Assembly: GCA_000155715.1 (NCBI GenBank)
Contig: DS990598.1
Span: forward strand, 271,627 to 335,626
Length of the DNA: 64,000 nt
Reading direction: 5' to 3'
From: a gamma proteobacterium HTCC5015
GTDB lineage: Bacteria > Pseudomonadota > Gammaproteobacteria > HTCC5015
Position 1 is the stretch's first letter. Every line of letters begins with the position of its first letter. The notes below the pieces were generated by a model that saw nothing but the letters and a program-made list of their open reading frames with translations, had not been told where the DNA came from and searched no databases. Both the position numbers and the translations under genes were made by a program. Shown one piece after another: positions 36,842 to 45,835 of the stretch.

Positions 36842-39800
36842 GAGGTCGCTCCTTCAGCGGGGGAGGGCGAGTGGGCGACGATGTCGTCTCCCTGTGTCCA
36901 CTGTGTGTGTTCGACTAGGGGTTGGTAGAGCGTTTCCATCCAGCGCAGAAATTCACCACTGTGCTCCCACAGCACCTCAAAGCTGGCATAGCAGCGCTGT
37001 TGACTGGCGCTGAGGCGAGATTCGTAGGCGTTTTGAGCTTCACTGCGCGCCTGTTCTTCGTGATTCGCTTTTGCCGTCGCCAGTGTGTGGGCGTAGGCGC
37101 AGCCCGCCTCGAGTTGAATGGGCAGTGGTTGGGCGAGGGCGTTGCGGTAGGCGCTGATGAGTTGTTTGAGATAGTGCGCTGCCTGCTCGGCTGGCATGGG
37201 TGAGATACGCACGCCGCCCTCTTCACACAGTATCAGCGTGTGCAGCGAGTAGCCTAGGCTAGAGGCGGCGAGATGGTTGAGCCAGTCGTTGAGCAGGCGG
37301 TGGTATTTGAGCTGTCGGCCGCTGCGCAGAGTGCCGGGGGTGAGATTGATTTGGTAGTAGTGCGGGGTGCCGCTGGCGGTGCTGGCGAGTTCCCGAGTCC
37401 AGTCCTCTAGGGTCCACCCTAGCTCGTCGGCGAGGACGATGGCTTGCGGTGGCAGGGGTTGGATGAGTGCTTGTGACTGCTCGCGATAGCGGGAGAGTGT
37501 GTCGGCGACGTCGTCCAGTCGTTGTTCGATCAGCGTGAGACCAAACTCGCCCGGTGGCAGTTGGCCACTGGATAGCCAGCGGGCCTTGGCGCGATCGAGT
37601 GCGGCGTTTAGTCCCGATGGGCTCAAATCTTGAGCGCCGTCTTCGAGCAGGGATTGCCCCAATTGATAGCGATCGAGGCCGTCGAGGCTGAAGGGCTCGT
37701 GGTCGAGCACGCTGTCGTCGCCGTCGTCAAAGGCAATTTTTAAACGCTGGCGGAGAAAAACATCGCAGGGCTGGCGCAGCAGAAGACGCAAGTCGCTGAG
37801 CGATAGCGTCTGCGCTTCATTGCTGTCGATGGCTTTGAGGGTGGTGTTTCGATCACTGCTGCGAGGCTCGTCGAACCACTCGCGGGCATAGGTGAAATAT
37901 TGGGCACTTTGAAGCGTATCGAGGTAGCGCGGGCTATTGGCTTGCAGTGGGTGCTCCAGCGTTAAGTATTCGAGCAGAGTGGGGTGCGCGTCGTTATCGA
38001 GTTGGAAGCGCGCGGCGATATCGTCTCGCAGTTGCGCCAATAAAATCGATTGGGCGCGGACGCTGTTGTCGCGGATGCTGCGTCCTACCCAGCTGAGATA
38101 GAGCGCCTCGCGCGCACTGAGTGCGGCTTCTAAAAATAGGTAGCGGTCGTCGTCGCGGCGCGAGCGGTCGCCAGGGCGATAGTGCTCGCGGCGGCGCATT
38201 AAATCGAAGTCTTGCCTGGGTTGCTGGCGCGGGTAGTCGCCATCGTTAAGGCCTAGCAGACACACCATTTTAAAGGGCACGGCGCGCATGGGCATGAGCG
38301 AGGCAAAGTTAATGCAGCCCGCTAAAAAGCGCTGGTTGAGACCGCTATCGTCGAGCGCAGGCAGCAACTCTTCGCGCACCATAGAGAGGGGAATGGCGTC
38401 GTTAAAGTCGGCGCGCTGGCAGGCGTCGAGCCATTGTTCTAGAGCGTGGTTGAGGGCGTCGAACAGAGGGGCGTCGCTGTCGTCATCGCTGTCGAAAAAT
38501 TCCAGCAGGGTCTGGCCGATAAATTGGCTCCACTGGCTAGGTGTTTTGGCGTGTTGCAGAGACTGGCTGAAGCCATCGAGCGTGTTGATGAGACGCCACA
38601 GGGCGCCGATGGCCTCGGCGTCGCTGTTCGAAAAGGGGGCGCTGGGTTCGATGCCGTTCCAGCGCGCCTCGCTACTGTAGCCCAGCAATAGGCGATTCAG
38701 GCCAAAGGCCCAAGTGTTGGCACTGAGTGCTTCGCTGGGTTCGCTAGACTCGCTGGGGAGGTCGTGTTGAGCGCGCTGTTCGCGGTTTAAGCCCCATCGC
38801 ACTCCGGCTTGCTCAAGCCACTGTTTGAGTAGGCTGGGATCGCTGTTTTCCAGCCCGAAGCGACGCTGTAGCGCGGGGCTTTCTAAGAGCCCCAAAATGT
38901 CGCTCAAGCTAAAGCGCAGTTGGTCGCTGTGCAGCAATTGTTCAATGGCGTTGACGGTGGGGTTGGCGCTTTTAAGACTGCTGTCGGAAATGGTGTAGGG
39001 CAGATAGCGAGGATCTCGCTCTTGGCCCGTGCGAGGCTTGTAGAGGCCAAACACCGCTTCGATATGGGGTGCGTAGCGCTGGATGTCTGGCACCATCACG
39101 ATGACATCTTGCGGGCGCAGCGCGGGGTTGCGCTCAAAGGCGTCGAGCAGTTGGTCGTGCAGTACTTCCACTTCGCGCTGGGCGCTGTGGCAACTGTGAA
39201 AGCGCAGGCTGCGATCGCCCTCTAGTGAATCTTTAGACAGAATGTTTTTTTCTTCAGGCAGTGACTGTAAATCGTAAATACTGTGTTGCCACTGTTGCAG
39301 CAGTGTCGGCGATGCATTGTCGGCGGGGCTGTTGAAGACATCGATTTTTTCAAAGTGCTGTTGATAGTCTTCTGGCTGGTCAAACTCGGCGAGCAATTGC
39401 AGGTAATCTCGACCCTGTTGCCCCCAAGTGGCGAGCAGTGGCTGCTCGCTCTCGCTGTGCTCGGCGGCGACGGCGTCTTTGACGGCCTGACGCGTGGGCG
39501 CATGTTGTCGAATATCGCCCCAGTAGTGTTGGCAGGGGTTGTGCACCATCAACATGACTTGGGTATGCAAGCCCATAGCGGCCAATGCCTCGAGTGTTTG
39601 GTAGGGCAGGGAAGACAGGCCAAACACGGTGATGCGCGGTGGCAGATACGCGCTGTAGTCGCGGCCGCTGTGTAGAGCGTCGATAAAGCGTCGATGGATT
39701 TGGCCGCGGCTGAGTACGCTGTGTGAAGGCGTGGAGTCGGTTTCAATATCGTCGATTAGGCGTCGCCACAACTGTGCTTGCCAGTGGTCTTCCGCGGGCA

Positions 39801-40335
39801 GAGCGCGCGCTTGCTGCCCGCCAAATCGCGAGAGCCGGTCGCGTTGCTGGGCCCAATCCTCTAGCCAGTCGGCGCGATACACTTGGTATTGGTCAAAGGT
39901 GTCGGCCAGTTGCTGGCTCAGTTGGTAGCGCTTGCGCGTAGCGACGGTCTCGTCATCGCTAGTGAGGTAGTGGCGAAGCACGCGAAAGGCGTCGTCCTCG
40001 ACCAGCTCGGGCAACAAGCGCATCAGGCGCCACTGCAACGTCGCTTTGTCGTAGGGTGACGCCGTGGGGACTTTGTCGTTGCCCAACACCGCGCGGTAGG
40101 CGCTCCACAAAAAGCGCGAGGGCATTTCAAAGCGCTGCCCCGCTTGAATGCCGAGGCCGCCGTCCTCGCGATCGGCGGCAATATTGAGTTTGAGCCACTG
40201 GGCCATGCCGTTGGACTGAACCAAAAACACTTCCTCGGCGAGGGGCGGCAGTGGATGCTCGGCCTGCCAGTTTATGGCGAGCTTGAGCAAGTCCTCAATG
40301 TGGTTGCTGTGTAAGGCAATCAAGCCGTTCGACAT
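36838..40335 (-). CDS. recC: Exodeoxyribonuclease V gamma subunit RecC
   Basis: 1165 residues, of usual RecC length. Diagnostic text: LIALHSNHIEDLL at the start, VFLVQSNGMAQWLKLNIA, PSRFLWSAYRAVLG, ITVFGLSSLPYQTLEAL, DVIVMVPDIQRYAPHIEAVF, VCLLGLNDGDYPRQQPRQDFDLM. RecC is an inactivated helicase that scans for Chi. It is the first gene of recC-recB-recD, an order in which all three are tightly overlapped; ptrA, placed between recC and recB in E. coli, is absent. Confidence 0.95.
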   Translation of the reverse strand: MSNGLIALHSNHIEDLLKLAINWQAEHPLPPLAEEVFLVQSNGMAQWLKLNIAADREDGGLGIQAGQRFEMPSRFLWSAYRAVLGNDKVPTASPYDKATLQWRLMRLLPELVEDDAFRVLRHYLTSDDETVATRKRYQLSQQLADTFDQYQVYRADWLEDWAQQRDRLSRFGGQQARALPAEDHWQAQLWRRLIDDIETDSTPSHSVLSRGQIHRRFIDALHSGRDYSAYLPPRITVFGLSSLPYQTLEALAAMGLHTQVMLMVHNPCQHYWGDIRQHAPTRQAVKDAVAAEHSESEQPLLATWGQQGRDYLQLLAEFDQPEDYQQHFEKIDVFNSPADNASPTLLQQWQHSIYDLQSLPEEKNILSKDSLEGDRSLRFHSCHSAQREVEVLHDQLLDAFERNPALRPQDVIVMVPDIQRYAPHIEAVFGLYKPRTGQERDPRYLPYTISDSSLKSANPTVNAIEQLLHSDQLRFSLSDILGLLESPALQRRFGLENSDPSLLKQWLEQAGVRWGLNREQRAQHDLPSESSEPSEALSANTWAFGLNRLLLGYSSEARWNGIEPSAPFSNSDAEAIGALWRLINTLDGFSQSLQHAKTPSQWSQFIGQTLLEFFDSDDDSDAPLFDALNHALEQWLDACQRADFNDAIPLSMVREELLPALDDSGLNQRFLAGCINFASLMPMRAVPFKMVCLLGLNDGDYPRQQPRQDFDLMRRREHYRPGDRSRRDDDRYLFLEAALSAREALYLSWVGRSIRDNSVRAQSILLAQLRDDIAARFQLDNDAHPTLLEYLTLEHPLQANSPRYLDTLQSAQYFTYAREWFDEPRSSDRNTTLKAIDSNEAQTLSLSDLRLLLRQPCDVFLRQRLKIAFDDGDDSVLDHEPFSLDGLDRYQLGQSLLEDGAQDLSPSGLNAALDRAKARWLSSGQLPPGEFGLTLIEQRLDDVADTLSRYREQSQALIQPLPPQAIVLADELGWTLEDWTRELASTASGTPHYYQINLTPGTLRSGRQLKYHRLLNDWLNHLAASSLGYSLHTLILCEEGGVRISPMPAEQAAHYLKQLISAYRNALAQPLPIQLEAGCAYAHTLATAKANHEEQARSEAQNAYESRLSASQQRCYASFEVLWEHSGEFLRWMETLYQPLVEHTQWTQGDDIVAHSPSPAEGATS

Positions 40336-40393
40336 GGGTTGCTTCCCTGACGGTATGGTTTAAGTCTTCACTAAACAGGCAGTGTAAAGCAAC

Positions 40394-40414
40394 TTGCGTC
40401 ATTTTGTGACGCAA
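40394..40414. promoter_or_regulatory. Perfect inverted repeat upstream of recC
   Basis: ttgcgtca-ttttg-tgacgcaa: two perfect 8-base arms with five bases between, 58 bases before the recC start. On the minus strand it ends seven bases before a TACACT -10-like hexamer, placing the repeat over the -35 area. It has the form of a dimer operator; the binding protein is unknown. Confidence 0.5.
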
Positions 40415-40518
40415 TACATGAATGGATTCTGGTTTTGTGTTAGCGCGCCGTTCTGTCGGCGGGGTTGTGCACTTCTTTCAAGCGGCAGAACGATGCATGC
40501 GCTGCTGATTCCCTTAGG

Positions 40519-40558
40519 CCTAGCAGCCTGCTAGGTGTCGGCCTAAAGGCCGACCTAC
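40519..40558. repeat. Two adjacent palindromes upstream of miaA
   Basis: cctagcag-c-ctgctagg (40519-40535) runs into gtcggcct-aa-aggccgac (40537-40554, flanks extend the pairing to about 40558). The first shares tagcagcctgctag with 52134-52147; the second is the same class as 28087-28106. Confidence 0.6.
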
Positions 40559-40602
40559 CTGTGAAGGGTAGATGGGCTGCGGAAAATGGAGAGCGGCTTG
40601 GT

Positions 40603-40608
40603 TATAAT
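40603..40608 (+). promoter_or_regulatory. Candidate -10 of the miaA promoter
   Basis: A consensus TATAAT eight bases before the ATG at 40616. No matching -35 is seen. If used, the mRNA would be leaderless for that start, or have about 45 bases before the alternative start at 40661. Confidence 0.35.
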
Positions 40609-40615
40609 GGGTGCG

Positions 40616-41599
40616 ATGAATCAAACCACTGCCTCTCCCCATTCGCTGACATTGCCGCCGATGCCGAAAATTCCGATTGTGTGCTTAATGGGCCCGACGG
40701 CTACGGGGAAAACGGCGTTGGCGGTGGCGTTGGCTCAGGCGCTGGACGGCGAGGTGGTGAGTGTCGATTCGGCGTTGGTCTATCGCGGTATGGACATTGG
40801 AACGGCCAAGCCGGATTGGGCTGAGCGGGACGGGGTGCCCCATCATTTGATCGATATTATCGAGCCGAATCAAACCTATTCGGCGGCGGACTTTCGCCGC
40901 GATGCGTTGGCGCTGATTGGGGATGTTCACGCTCGCGGTCGTGTGCCGATTCTAGCCGGTGGCACGATGCTGTACTTCCGCGCCTTGCTCGATGGCATGG
41001 CCGAGATGCCCGAATCTGATCCCGCCGCTCGTGCTGGATTAGAGGCCGAGCTGGCCCAGCGCGGTGCGCAAGCGCTGCACCAAGAGTTGCAACAAGTCGA
41101 TTCCCATGCTGCGGAGCGCATTCATCTTAACGATCCCCAACGCCTGTTGCGCGCACTGGAAGTGTATCGCAGCAGTGGCGTGCCTCTGAGTGAATGGCAT
41201 GTGCGCGCCCAGCAAAGCGCCTACGCTGGACCCGTTCTCAAGCTGGGGTTGATTCCCGAGGATCGCCCGCGCCATCGGGCGCTGGTAGCCAGCCGATTTA
41301 TGGCCATGATCGAGGCGGGTTTTGCGGATGAGGTTCAGGCGCTGTATCGGCGCGGCGATTTGCGGCTGGATATGCCCTCGGTACGCTGTGTGGGGTATCG
41401 CCAGCTGTGGCAATATTTTAACGGGGATTGGGATTGGGATCTGGCGGTGGAAAAGGCGATTACTGCCACGCGGCAGTTGGCCAAGCGGCAAATGACATGG
41501 TTGCGCAAAGAGTCGGATTTAACGGCTTGGAATGCCTTTGAACTAAATCGAGCTGAGTCTGTCGATTTTGTGCGTGATTGGTGCGCTAAAAGCAAATAA
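40616..41599 (+). CDS. miaA: tRNA dimethylallyltransferase MiaA
   Basis: About 327 residues. It adds dimethylallyl to A37 of tRNAs that read UNN codons. The P-loop is LMGPTATGKTALAVALA; then VSVDSALVYRGMDIGTAKP, AGGTMLYFRALLDGMAEMP and VGYRQLWQYF. The start is uncertain: 40586, 40616 and 40661 (MPKIPIVCLMG, closest to family N-termini) are all in frame, and none has a strong ribosome-binding site. It is followed by hfq, a conserved order. Confidence 0.93.
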   Translation: MNQTTASPHSLTLPPMPKIPIVCLMGPTATGKTALAVALAQALDGEVVSVDSALVYRGMDIGTAKPDWAERDGVPHHLIDIIEPNQTYSAADFRRDALALIGDVHARGRVPILAGGTMLYFRALLDGMAEMPESDPAARAGLEAELAQRGAQALHQELQQVDSHAAERIHLNDPQRLLRALEVYRSSGVPLSEWHVRAQQSAYAGPVLKLGLIPEDRPRHRALVASRFMAMIEAGFADEVQALYRRGDLRLDMPSVRCVGYRQLWQYFNGDWDWDLAVEKAITATRQLAKRQMTWLRKESDLTAWNAFELNRAESVDFVRDWCAKSK

Positions 41600-41635
41600 T
41601 CTTAACTTTTTAGAGCCCAAACCCTAGGTTGACTG

Positions 41636-41644
41636 TGCTAGAAT
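41636..41644 (+). promoter_or_regulatory. Candidate extended -10 promoter of hfq
   Basis: TG at 41636-41637, one base, TAGAAT at 41639-41644, about 93 bases before the hfq ATG. A nearby TTGACT is too close to act as its -35. Confidence 0.35.
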
Positions 41645-41736
41645 TCCGCTGCTATCGCGGGGCGCAAGGTGCTTCGCGTGGCTCTGGTTTGCAGTCAGCC
41701 AATGACAATAAATGAATATTATTAGGAGCAATCATC

Positions 41737-41976
41737 ATGGCTAAAGGGCAACAACTCCAAGAACCTTATTTGAACGCACTTCGCAAAGAGCGCGTGCCCG
41801 TTTCTATTTTTTTGGTCAACGGTATTAAATTACAGGGTCAAATTGACTCTTTCGACCAGTTTGTCGTGCTGTTGAAAAACAGCGTGAGTCAAATGGTTTA
41901 TAAGCACGCTATTTCTACAATCGTGCCTGCGCGCGCCGTGCGCGTGAATTTTGGCGACGAAGGCGAAAGCGAATAA
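41737..41976 (+). CDS. hfq: RNA chaperone Hfq
   Basis: 79 residues. Sm1 motif [16 protein letters not shown] and Sm2 [12 protein letters not shown] are intact; the N-terminus [20 protein letters not shown] carries the Gln-8-type proximal-site residue. The C-tail is very short, as in pseudomonads and unlike E. coli. A strong TAGGAG precedes the ATG. It works with small RNAs. Confidence 0.96.
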   Translation: MAKGQQLQEPYLNALRKERVPVSIFLVNGIKLQGQIDSFDQFVVLLKNSVSQMVYKHAISTIVPARAVRVNFGDEGESE

Positions 41977-42023
41977 CTGCATTGCTCCTTCACGCCTACC
42001 ATCCAGCGTTTAACGCTTTCATT

Positions 42024-42045
42024 GTGGTCGCCTAATGGCGACCAC
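42024..42045 (+). terminator. Hairpin containing the hflX start codon
   Basis: A perfect 9-base stem gtggtcgcc / ggcgaccac with loop taat; the first two bases of the annotated hflX ATG are in the loop. It is followed by cttgttt, a weak T tract. It could be an attenuating terminator after hfq or a device that hides the start codon. Confidence 0.45.
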
Positions 42046-43393
42046 CTTGTTTGAGCGCCCTAGTTCTGGCGAGCGAGCGCTGCTCGTCCATGTTGAAATT
42101 ACCCAAAACCTCGTTGCCGCAGGTGGTCGTAAACGCCTGTCGGTCAGTCGCGAGGCCGAGGAACAGGAATTCCACGAGCTGGCGACATCGGCGGGCTCAG
42201 AGCCCATTTTGGCGGTGCGCACATCGCGCTATCGGCCCGACCCCAAATTGTTTATTGGCTCCGGCAAAGCAGAGGAAGTCGCCGATTTAGTGCGGCACCA
42301 CGAGATTGAGTTGGTGTTAGTTGATCACACCATTAGCCCCTCACAAGAGCGCAACCTAGAGCGCCTGTTTAAGTGTCGCGTGCTCGATCGCACGGGGCTA
42401 ATTTTGGATATATTTGCCCAGCGCGCCCGTAGCTTTGAGGGCAAGCTGCAAGTCGAGTTGGCGCAGCTCAAGCATATCGCCACGCGCTTAGTGCGCGGCT
42501 GGACGCACCTCGAGCGGCAGAAGGGGGGTATTGGCTTGCGCGGCCCCGGTGAAACACAGCTAGAGACCGACCGTCGCCTTATTGGGCAGCGCATAAAAAT
42601 GCTGGAGAAAAAGCTGAAAAAAGTCAGCCGCCAGCGGGAGCAGAGTCGCTCCTCGCGACAGAAGGCCGAGGTGCCAACGGTCTCTTTAGTGGGGTATACC
42701 AACGCCGGAAAGTCGACGTTGTTCAATCACATTACAAACGCCGAGGTGTTTGCTCAAGATCAACTCTTTGCCACGCTCGACCCCACTCTGCGGCGTTTGG
42801 TTCTGCCCGATAAACGCGAGATGGTGCTGGCTGACACGGTCGGCTTTATTCGCGATTTGCCCCACGATTTGGTGGCGGCTTTTCGCTCGACACTGCAAGA
42901 GACCGAGGAAGCCAGCTTGTTGCTGCATGTCATTGATGTGGCTGACGACGAGCGCGAGCTGCGTATGCAAGAGGTGGAGGATGTGCTCGCTTTGATCGGT
43001 GCGGATTCTGTGCCCCAAATCCGCGTCTACAATAAAATCGATCAAACGGAACGAAGCCCCGAGCTGCGCTACGGCGAAAACGGCGAGGTCAGTGAGGTGT
43101 ATTTGTCGGCTCATACGGGCGAGGGTCTTGAAGAATTGATGACCGCCCTTATGGATGCACTGGCGACCTCGCAATATGTGGCTGAACTATGGCTTGAACC
43201 GAGCGAGGGGAAACTGCGCGCGGCACTATACGCTCAAGGTGTGGTCGATGATGAACAAGTGGATGAGCGCGGGCGCTGTCTGCTACAAGTGCGATTGACC
43301 GACGAGATGGTGGGGCGCTTGGGCATTGATGAGTCGCGCGTGAATCGACTCGAAGGTACGGATTACCTTGCGACGGCAGGGGCGGGTCAATAA
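42035..43393 (+). CDS. hflX: Ribosome-associated GTPase HflX
   Basis: 452 residues. The N-terminal HflX domain (LFIGSGKAEEVADLV, CRVLDRTGLILDIFAQRA, GGIGLRGPGETQLETDRR) is followed by a G domain with GYTNAGKSTLFNH (about 220), ADTVGFIRDLPHDLV and NKID. It splits stalled ribosomes. The ATG at 42035 lies in a hairpin and has no Shine-Dalgarno; TTG at 42047 would give MFERPSSGERALLVHV, which aligns with the MFDRYDAGEQAVLVH start of E. coli HflX, and may be the true start. Confidence 0.95.
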   Translation: MATTLFERPSSGERALLVHVEITQNLVAAGGRKRLSVSREAEEQEFHELATSAGSEPILAVRTSRYRPDPKLFIGSGKAEEVADLVRHHEIELVLVDHTISPSQERNLERLFKCRVLDRTGLILDIFAQRARSFEGKLQVELAQLKHIATRLVRGWTHLERQKGGIGLRGPGETQLETDRRLIGQRIKMLEKKLKKVSRQREQSRSSRQKAEVPTVSLVGYTNAGKSTLFNHITNAEVFAQDQLFATLDPTLRRLVLPDKREMVLADTVGFIRDLPHDLVAAFRSTLQETEEASLLLHVIDVADDERELRMQEVEDVLALIGADSVPQIRVYNKIDQTERSPELRYGENGEVSEVYLSAHTGEGLEELMTALMDALATSQYVAELWLEPSEGKLRAALYAQGVVDDEQVDERGRCLLQVRLTDEMVGRLGIDESRVNRLEGTDYLATAGAGQ

Positions 43394-43455
43394 ACTACCC
43401 GTACTTTTTACGGTAGCCACAGGGGCTGCCATTTTAAAAGAAACTTGGAGAAGGC

Positions 43456-44637
43456 ATGGCCTGGAACGAACCTGGCGGCGGCAATAACCGCCCGAACGAC
43501 CCTTGGGGAAACAACGGGGGCAATCGCAACGGTGGCAATCAAGGGCCGCCCGATTTGGACGAGATTCTGAGCAAGTTCTTTGAGCGCATCAACAAGCTGT
43601 TTGGTGGCTCGGGAAGCGGCGGCTCTGGCTCGGGACAGGGTCCCGACAAAGCCGTATTGGGTTTAGTGGCGATCGTTGCCGCGATCGTCTACATCGTTTG
43701 GAGCTTTACGATTATCCAAGAGGGTGAGCGCGGTGTTATCCAAACGTTTGGTGAGCACACCAACACGGTTGGCCCTGGCCCCATTTTCACTTGGAAGCCC
43801 TTTCAAACGATTCGACGCGTCAATGTCGATAATGTGAATAGCATCGACAGTGGCCGATACACCAAGAATCAACGTGAGATGCTGACAAAAGACGAGAACA
43901 TCGTCATTGTTCGCTACAGCGTTCAGTACAAAATCAATAACGCTGAAAACTTCCTATTCAACTTAGCCGACCCTGTAGAAACGCTGTATCAAGTTGCAGA
44001 GAGCTCTGTGCGCGAAGTTATTGGTCAAAACGATATGGACCAGATTACGACGCAGCAGCGTGAAAAAGTGGTGGTTAAGGCGCGCCAGCGCACACAAGAC
44101 ATCATGGATAGCTATCAGGCGGGGATTGAAATTACCAACTTCAACTTCTCTGACGCCAAATATCCCGAAGCCGTTCAGTCGGCCATTGATGACGTGACGC
44201 GCGCGCGGGAAGACCACGAGAGATACATCAACGAGGCGCAAGCCTACAGCAACCAAATCATTCCTGAAGCTCGCGGTGAGCGAGTGCAGATGGTGGAGAG
44301 AGCCAAGGCCTACAAAGCGCGCGTCGTAGAGAGCGCCGAGGGTGAGGCTGAGCGGTTCTTGAGTCTTTACAACGAGTATCGCAAAGCGCCGCAGGTCACG
44401 CGTGACCGCCTTTACATTGATGCGGTGGAGTCGGTAATGAGCTCGACGCACAAGGTTATGGTCGATACCGAAGGGGGCAACAACATGCTGTACCTGCCTC
44501 TGGATAAAATTCTCGAGAAGCAGCGTCACTCTCAGACCACGGGCAGCGCTGCAAACTCGAACAGTGCGACCAATAACTCATCTTCTAGCAACGGCGGAGG
44601 CAACAAATATCGCAGCCGCACACGGGAGGTTCGCTAA
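43456..44637 (+). CDS. hflK: FtsH modulator HflK
   Basis: 393 residues: a Gly/Asn-rich cytoplasmic N-terminus (NEPGGGNNRPNDPWG), a membrane helix about 73-95 (VLGLVAIVAAIVYIVWSF), then an SPFH/band-7 domain (IIQEGERGVIQTFGE ... DENIVIVRYSVQY) and a coiled region. The Ser/Asn-rich tail (SAANSNSATNNSSSS) is low complexity. HflK and HflC form a cage around FtsH in the inner membrane. GGAG lies eight bases before the ATG. Confidence 0.95.
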   Translation: MAWNEPGGGNNRPNDPWGNNGGNRNGGNQGPPDLDEILSKFFERINKLFGGSGSGGSGSGQGPDKAVLGLVAIVAAIVYIVWSFTIIQEGERGVIQTFGEHTNTVGPGPIFTWKPFQTIRRVNVDNVNSIDSGRYTKNQREMLTKDENIVIVRYSVQYKINNAENFLFNLADPVETLYQVAESSVREVIGQNDMDQITTQQREKVVVKARQRTQDIMDSYQAGIEITNFNFSDAKYPEAVQSAIDDVTRAREDHERYINEAQAYSNQIIPEARGERVQMVERAKAYKARVVESAEGEAERFLSLYNEYRKAPQVTRDRLYIDAVESVMSSTHKVMVDTEGGNNMLYLPLDKILEKQRHSQTTGSAANSNSATNNSSSSNGGGNKYRSRTREVR

Positions 44638-45521
44638 TGCGTAGCCTACAAACTATTGCCATCCTAGGCGCGATTGCAGTCGCTTTGGTGCTGGCCAGTA
44701 CCTTTACTGTCGACGAGCGCGAATTTGTGATTAAAAAGCGTTTGGGTGAAGTGGAAAAAGCCGATTACGAGCCCGGTTTGCAGTGGAAAATTCCCTTTGT
44801 TCACAGCATTCACAAGCTCGATAAGCGCCTGCAAACCACCGATTTGCCCTCGGAGCAGTACCTCACTTCCGAAGATAAATACATGGAAGTGGACTCCTTT
44901 GTGAAATGGCACATCGATCCTGAGAATGTCATCACATTCTTTACTTCTACCGGTGGTGAGAGCCGAAATAATATTTTGCAGGCCGACAACCGTTTGGCCG
45001 CCTTGATCGATGACACGATGAAAAGCGTGATTGCCAAGCACACCATTCAAGAAGCGATTAACGAAAAGCGTAATGAGATCATGCAGAAGGTGCAGAAGTC
45101 TTTGAATGTCGAGGCCAAGTCGCTGGGCATTCTGGTGACAGATGTACGCATTAAGCGTTTGGACTTTAGCGATCAGGTGCGTGGAAAAGTGTTTGAGCGC
45201 ATGGTCAAAGATCGCGAAAAAGTCGCTCGCGAATGGCGCGCGACGGGTCAAGAAAAAGCCAAGGGCATTCGCGCCGAGGCCGATCTAAAGCAGCAAACCA
45301 TTTTGTCGGATGGCTATCGCCAAGCCGAAGTGATCCGGGGTGAAGCCGATGCTCAAGCGGCCAACATCTACGCCAAGGCGTTTGGTCGCGACGAGGAGTT
45401 TTATCGCTTTTATCGCAGCCTCGATGCATATCGAAACAGCTTTTCTAGCGATTCCGATATGATGGTTATCGATCCAAAATCGGACTTTTTCCGTTACTTT
45501 AATAACATTCGCGGCCAGTAA
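44637..45521 (+). CDS. hflC: FtsH modulator HflC
   Basis: 294 residues: an N-terminal membrane helix (about 5-22), an SPFH domain (VDEREFVIKKRLGEVEKADYEPGLQWKIPF-type text) and a coiled C-terminal part (AREWRATGQEKAKGIRAEAD). It shares one base with the hflK stop codon (TAATG), so translation is coupled. It ends in a strong terminator. Confidence 0.95.
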   Translation: MRSLQTIAILGAIAVALVLASTFTVDEREFVIKKRLGEVEKADYEPGLQWKIPFVHSIHKLDKRLQTTDLPSEQYLTSEDKYMEVDSFVKWHIDPENVITFFTSTGGESRNNILQADNRLAALIDDTMKSVIAKHTIQEAINEKRNEIMQKVQKSLNVEAKSLGILVTDVRIKRLDFSDQVRGKVFERMVKDREKVAREWRATGQEKAKGIRAEADLKQQTILSDGYRQAEVIRGEADAQAANIYAKAFGRDEEFYRFYRSLDAYRNSFSSDSDMMVIDPKSDFFRYFNNIRGQ

Positions 45522-45555
45522 TAGTCCTGCCGCGAGCAAAGTGGTAGAATAAACC

Positions 45556-45588
45556 ACGGGCGGTTCCTTGATGGAATCGCCCGTTTTT
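45556..45588 (+). terminator. Terminator after hflC
   Basis: A 12-base stem acgggcggttcc / ggaatcgcccgt with one G-U pair, loop ttgat, then five T. It separates the miaA-hflC group from the DUF2065-hisZ-purA group. Confidence 0.85.
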
Positions 45589-45621
45589 GTGTGTTGTTCG
45601 TATCGCTGAGAGAGTGCCTTC

Positions 45622-45807
45622 ATGTTGGAAACATTATTAACGGCTGTTGGACTCTACTTGGTACTCGAGGGGATATTTCCCTTTGTGGCGCCCAAGCAGT
45701 GGAAGCGCACGATGCTGGAAATGTTGCGTGCCTCAGACGACGCACTGAGAATCTGTGGTTTGCTGATGATGCTGGGTGGCGTCGCCTTGCTCTACATCGT
45801 CCGCTGA
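45622..45807 (+). CDS. DUF2065 family membrane protein (YjeT-like)
   Basis: 61 residues, two membrane helices (about 4-22 and 42-60) joined by APKQWKRTMLEMLRASDDALR, the pattern of DUF2065/YjeT. In many gammaproteobacteria this small gene lies between hflC and hisZ or purA, as here. GAGAGAG precedes the ATG. Function unknown. Confidence 0.85.
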   Translation: MLETLLTAVGLYLVLEGIFPFVAPKQWKRTMLEMLRASDDALRICGLLMMLGGVALLYIVR

Positions 45808-45835
45808 CCTCTAAACCCAAGAAAGTGGCTTCGTT

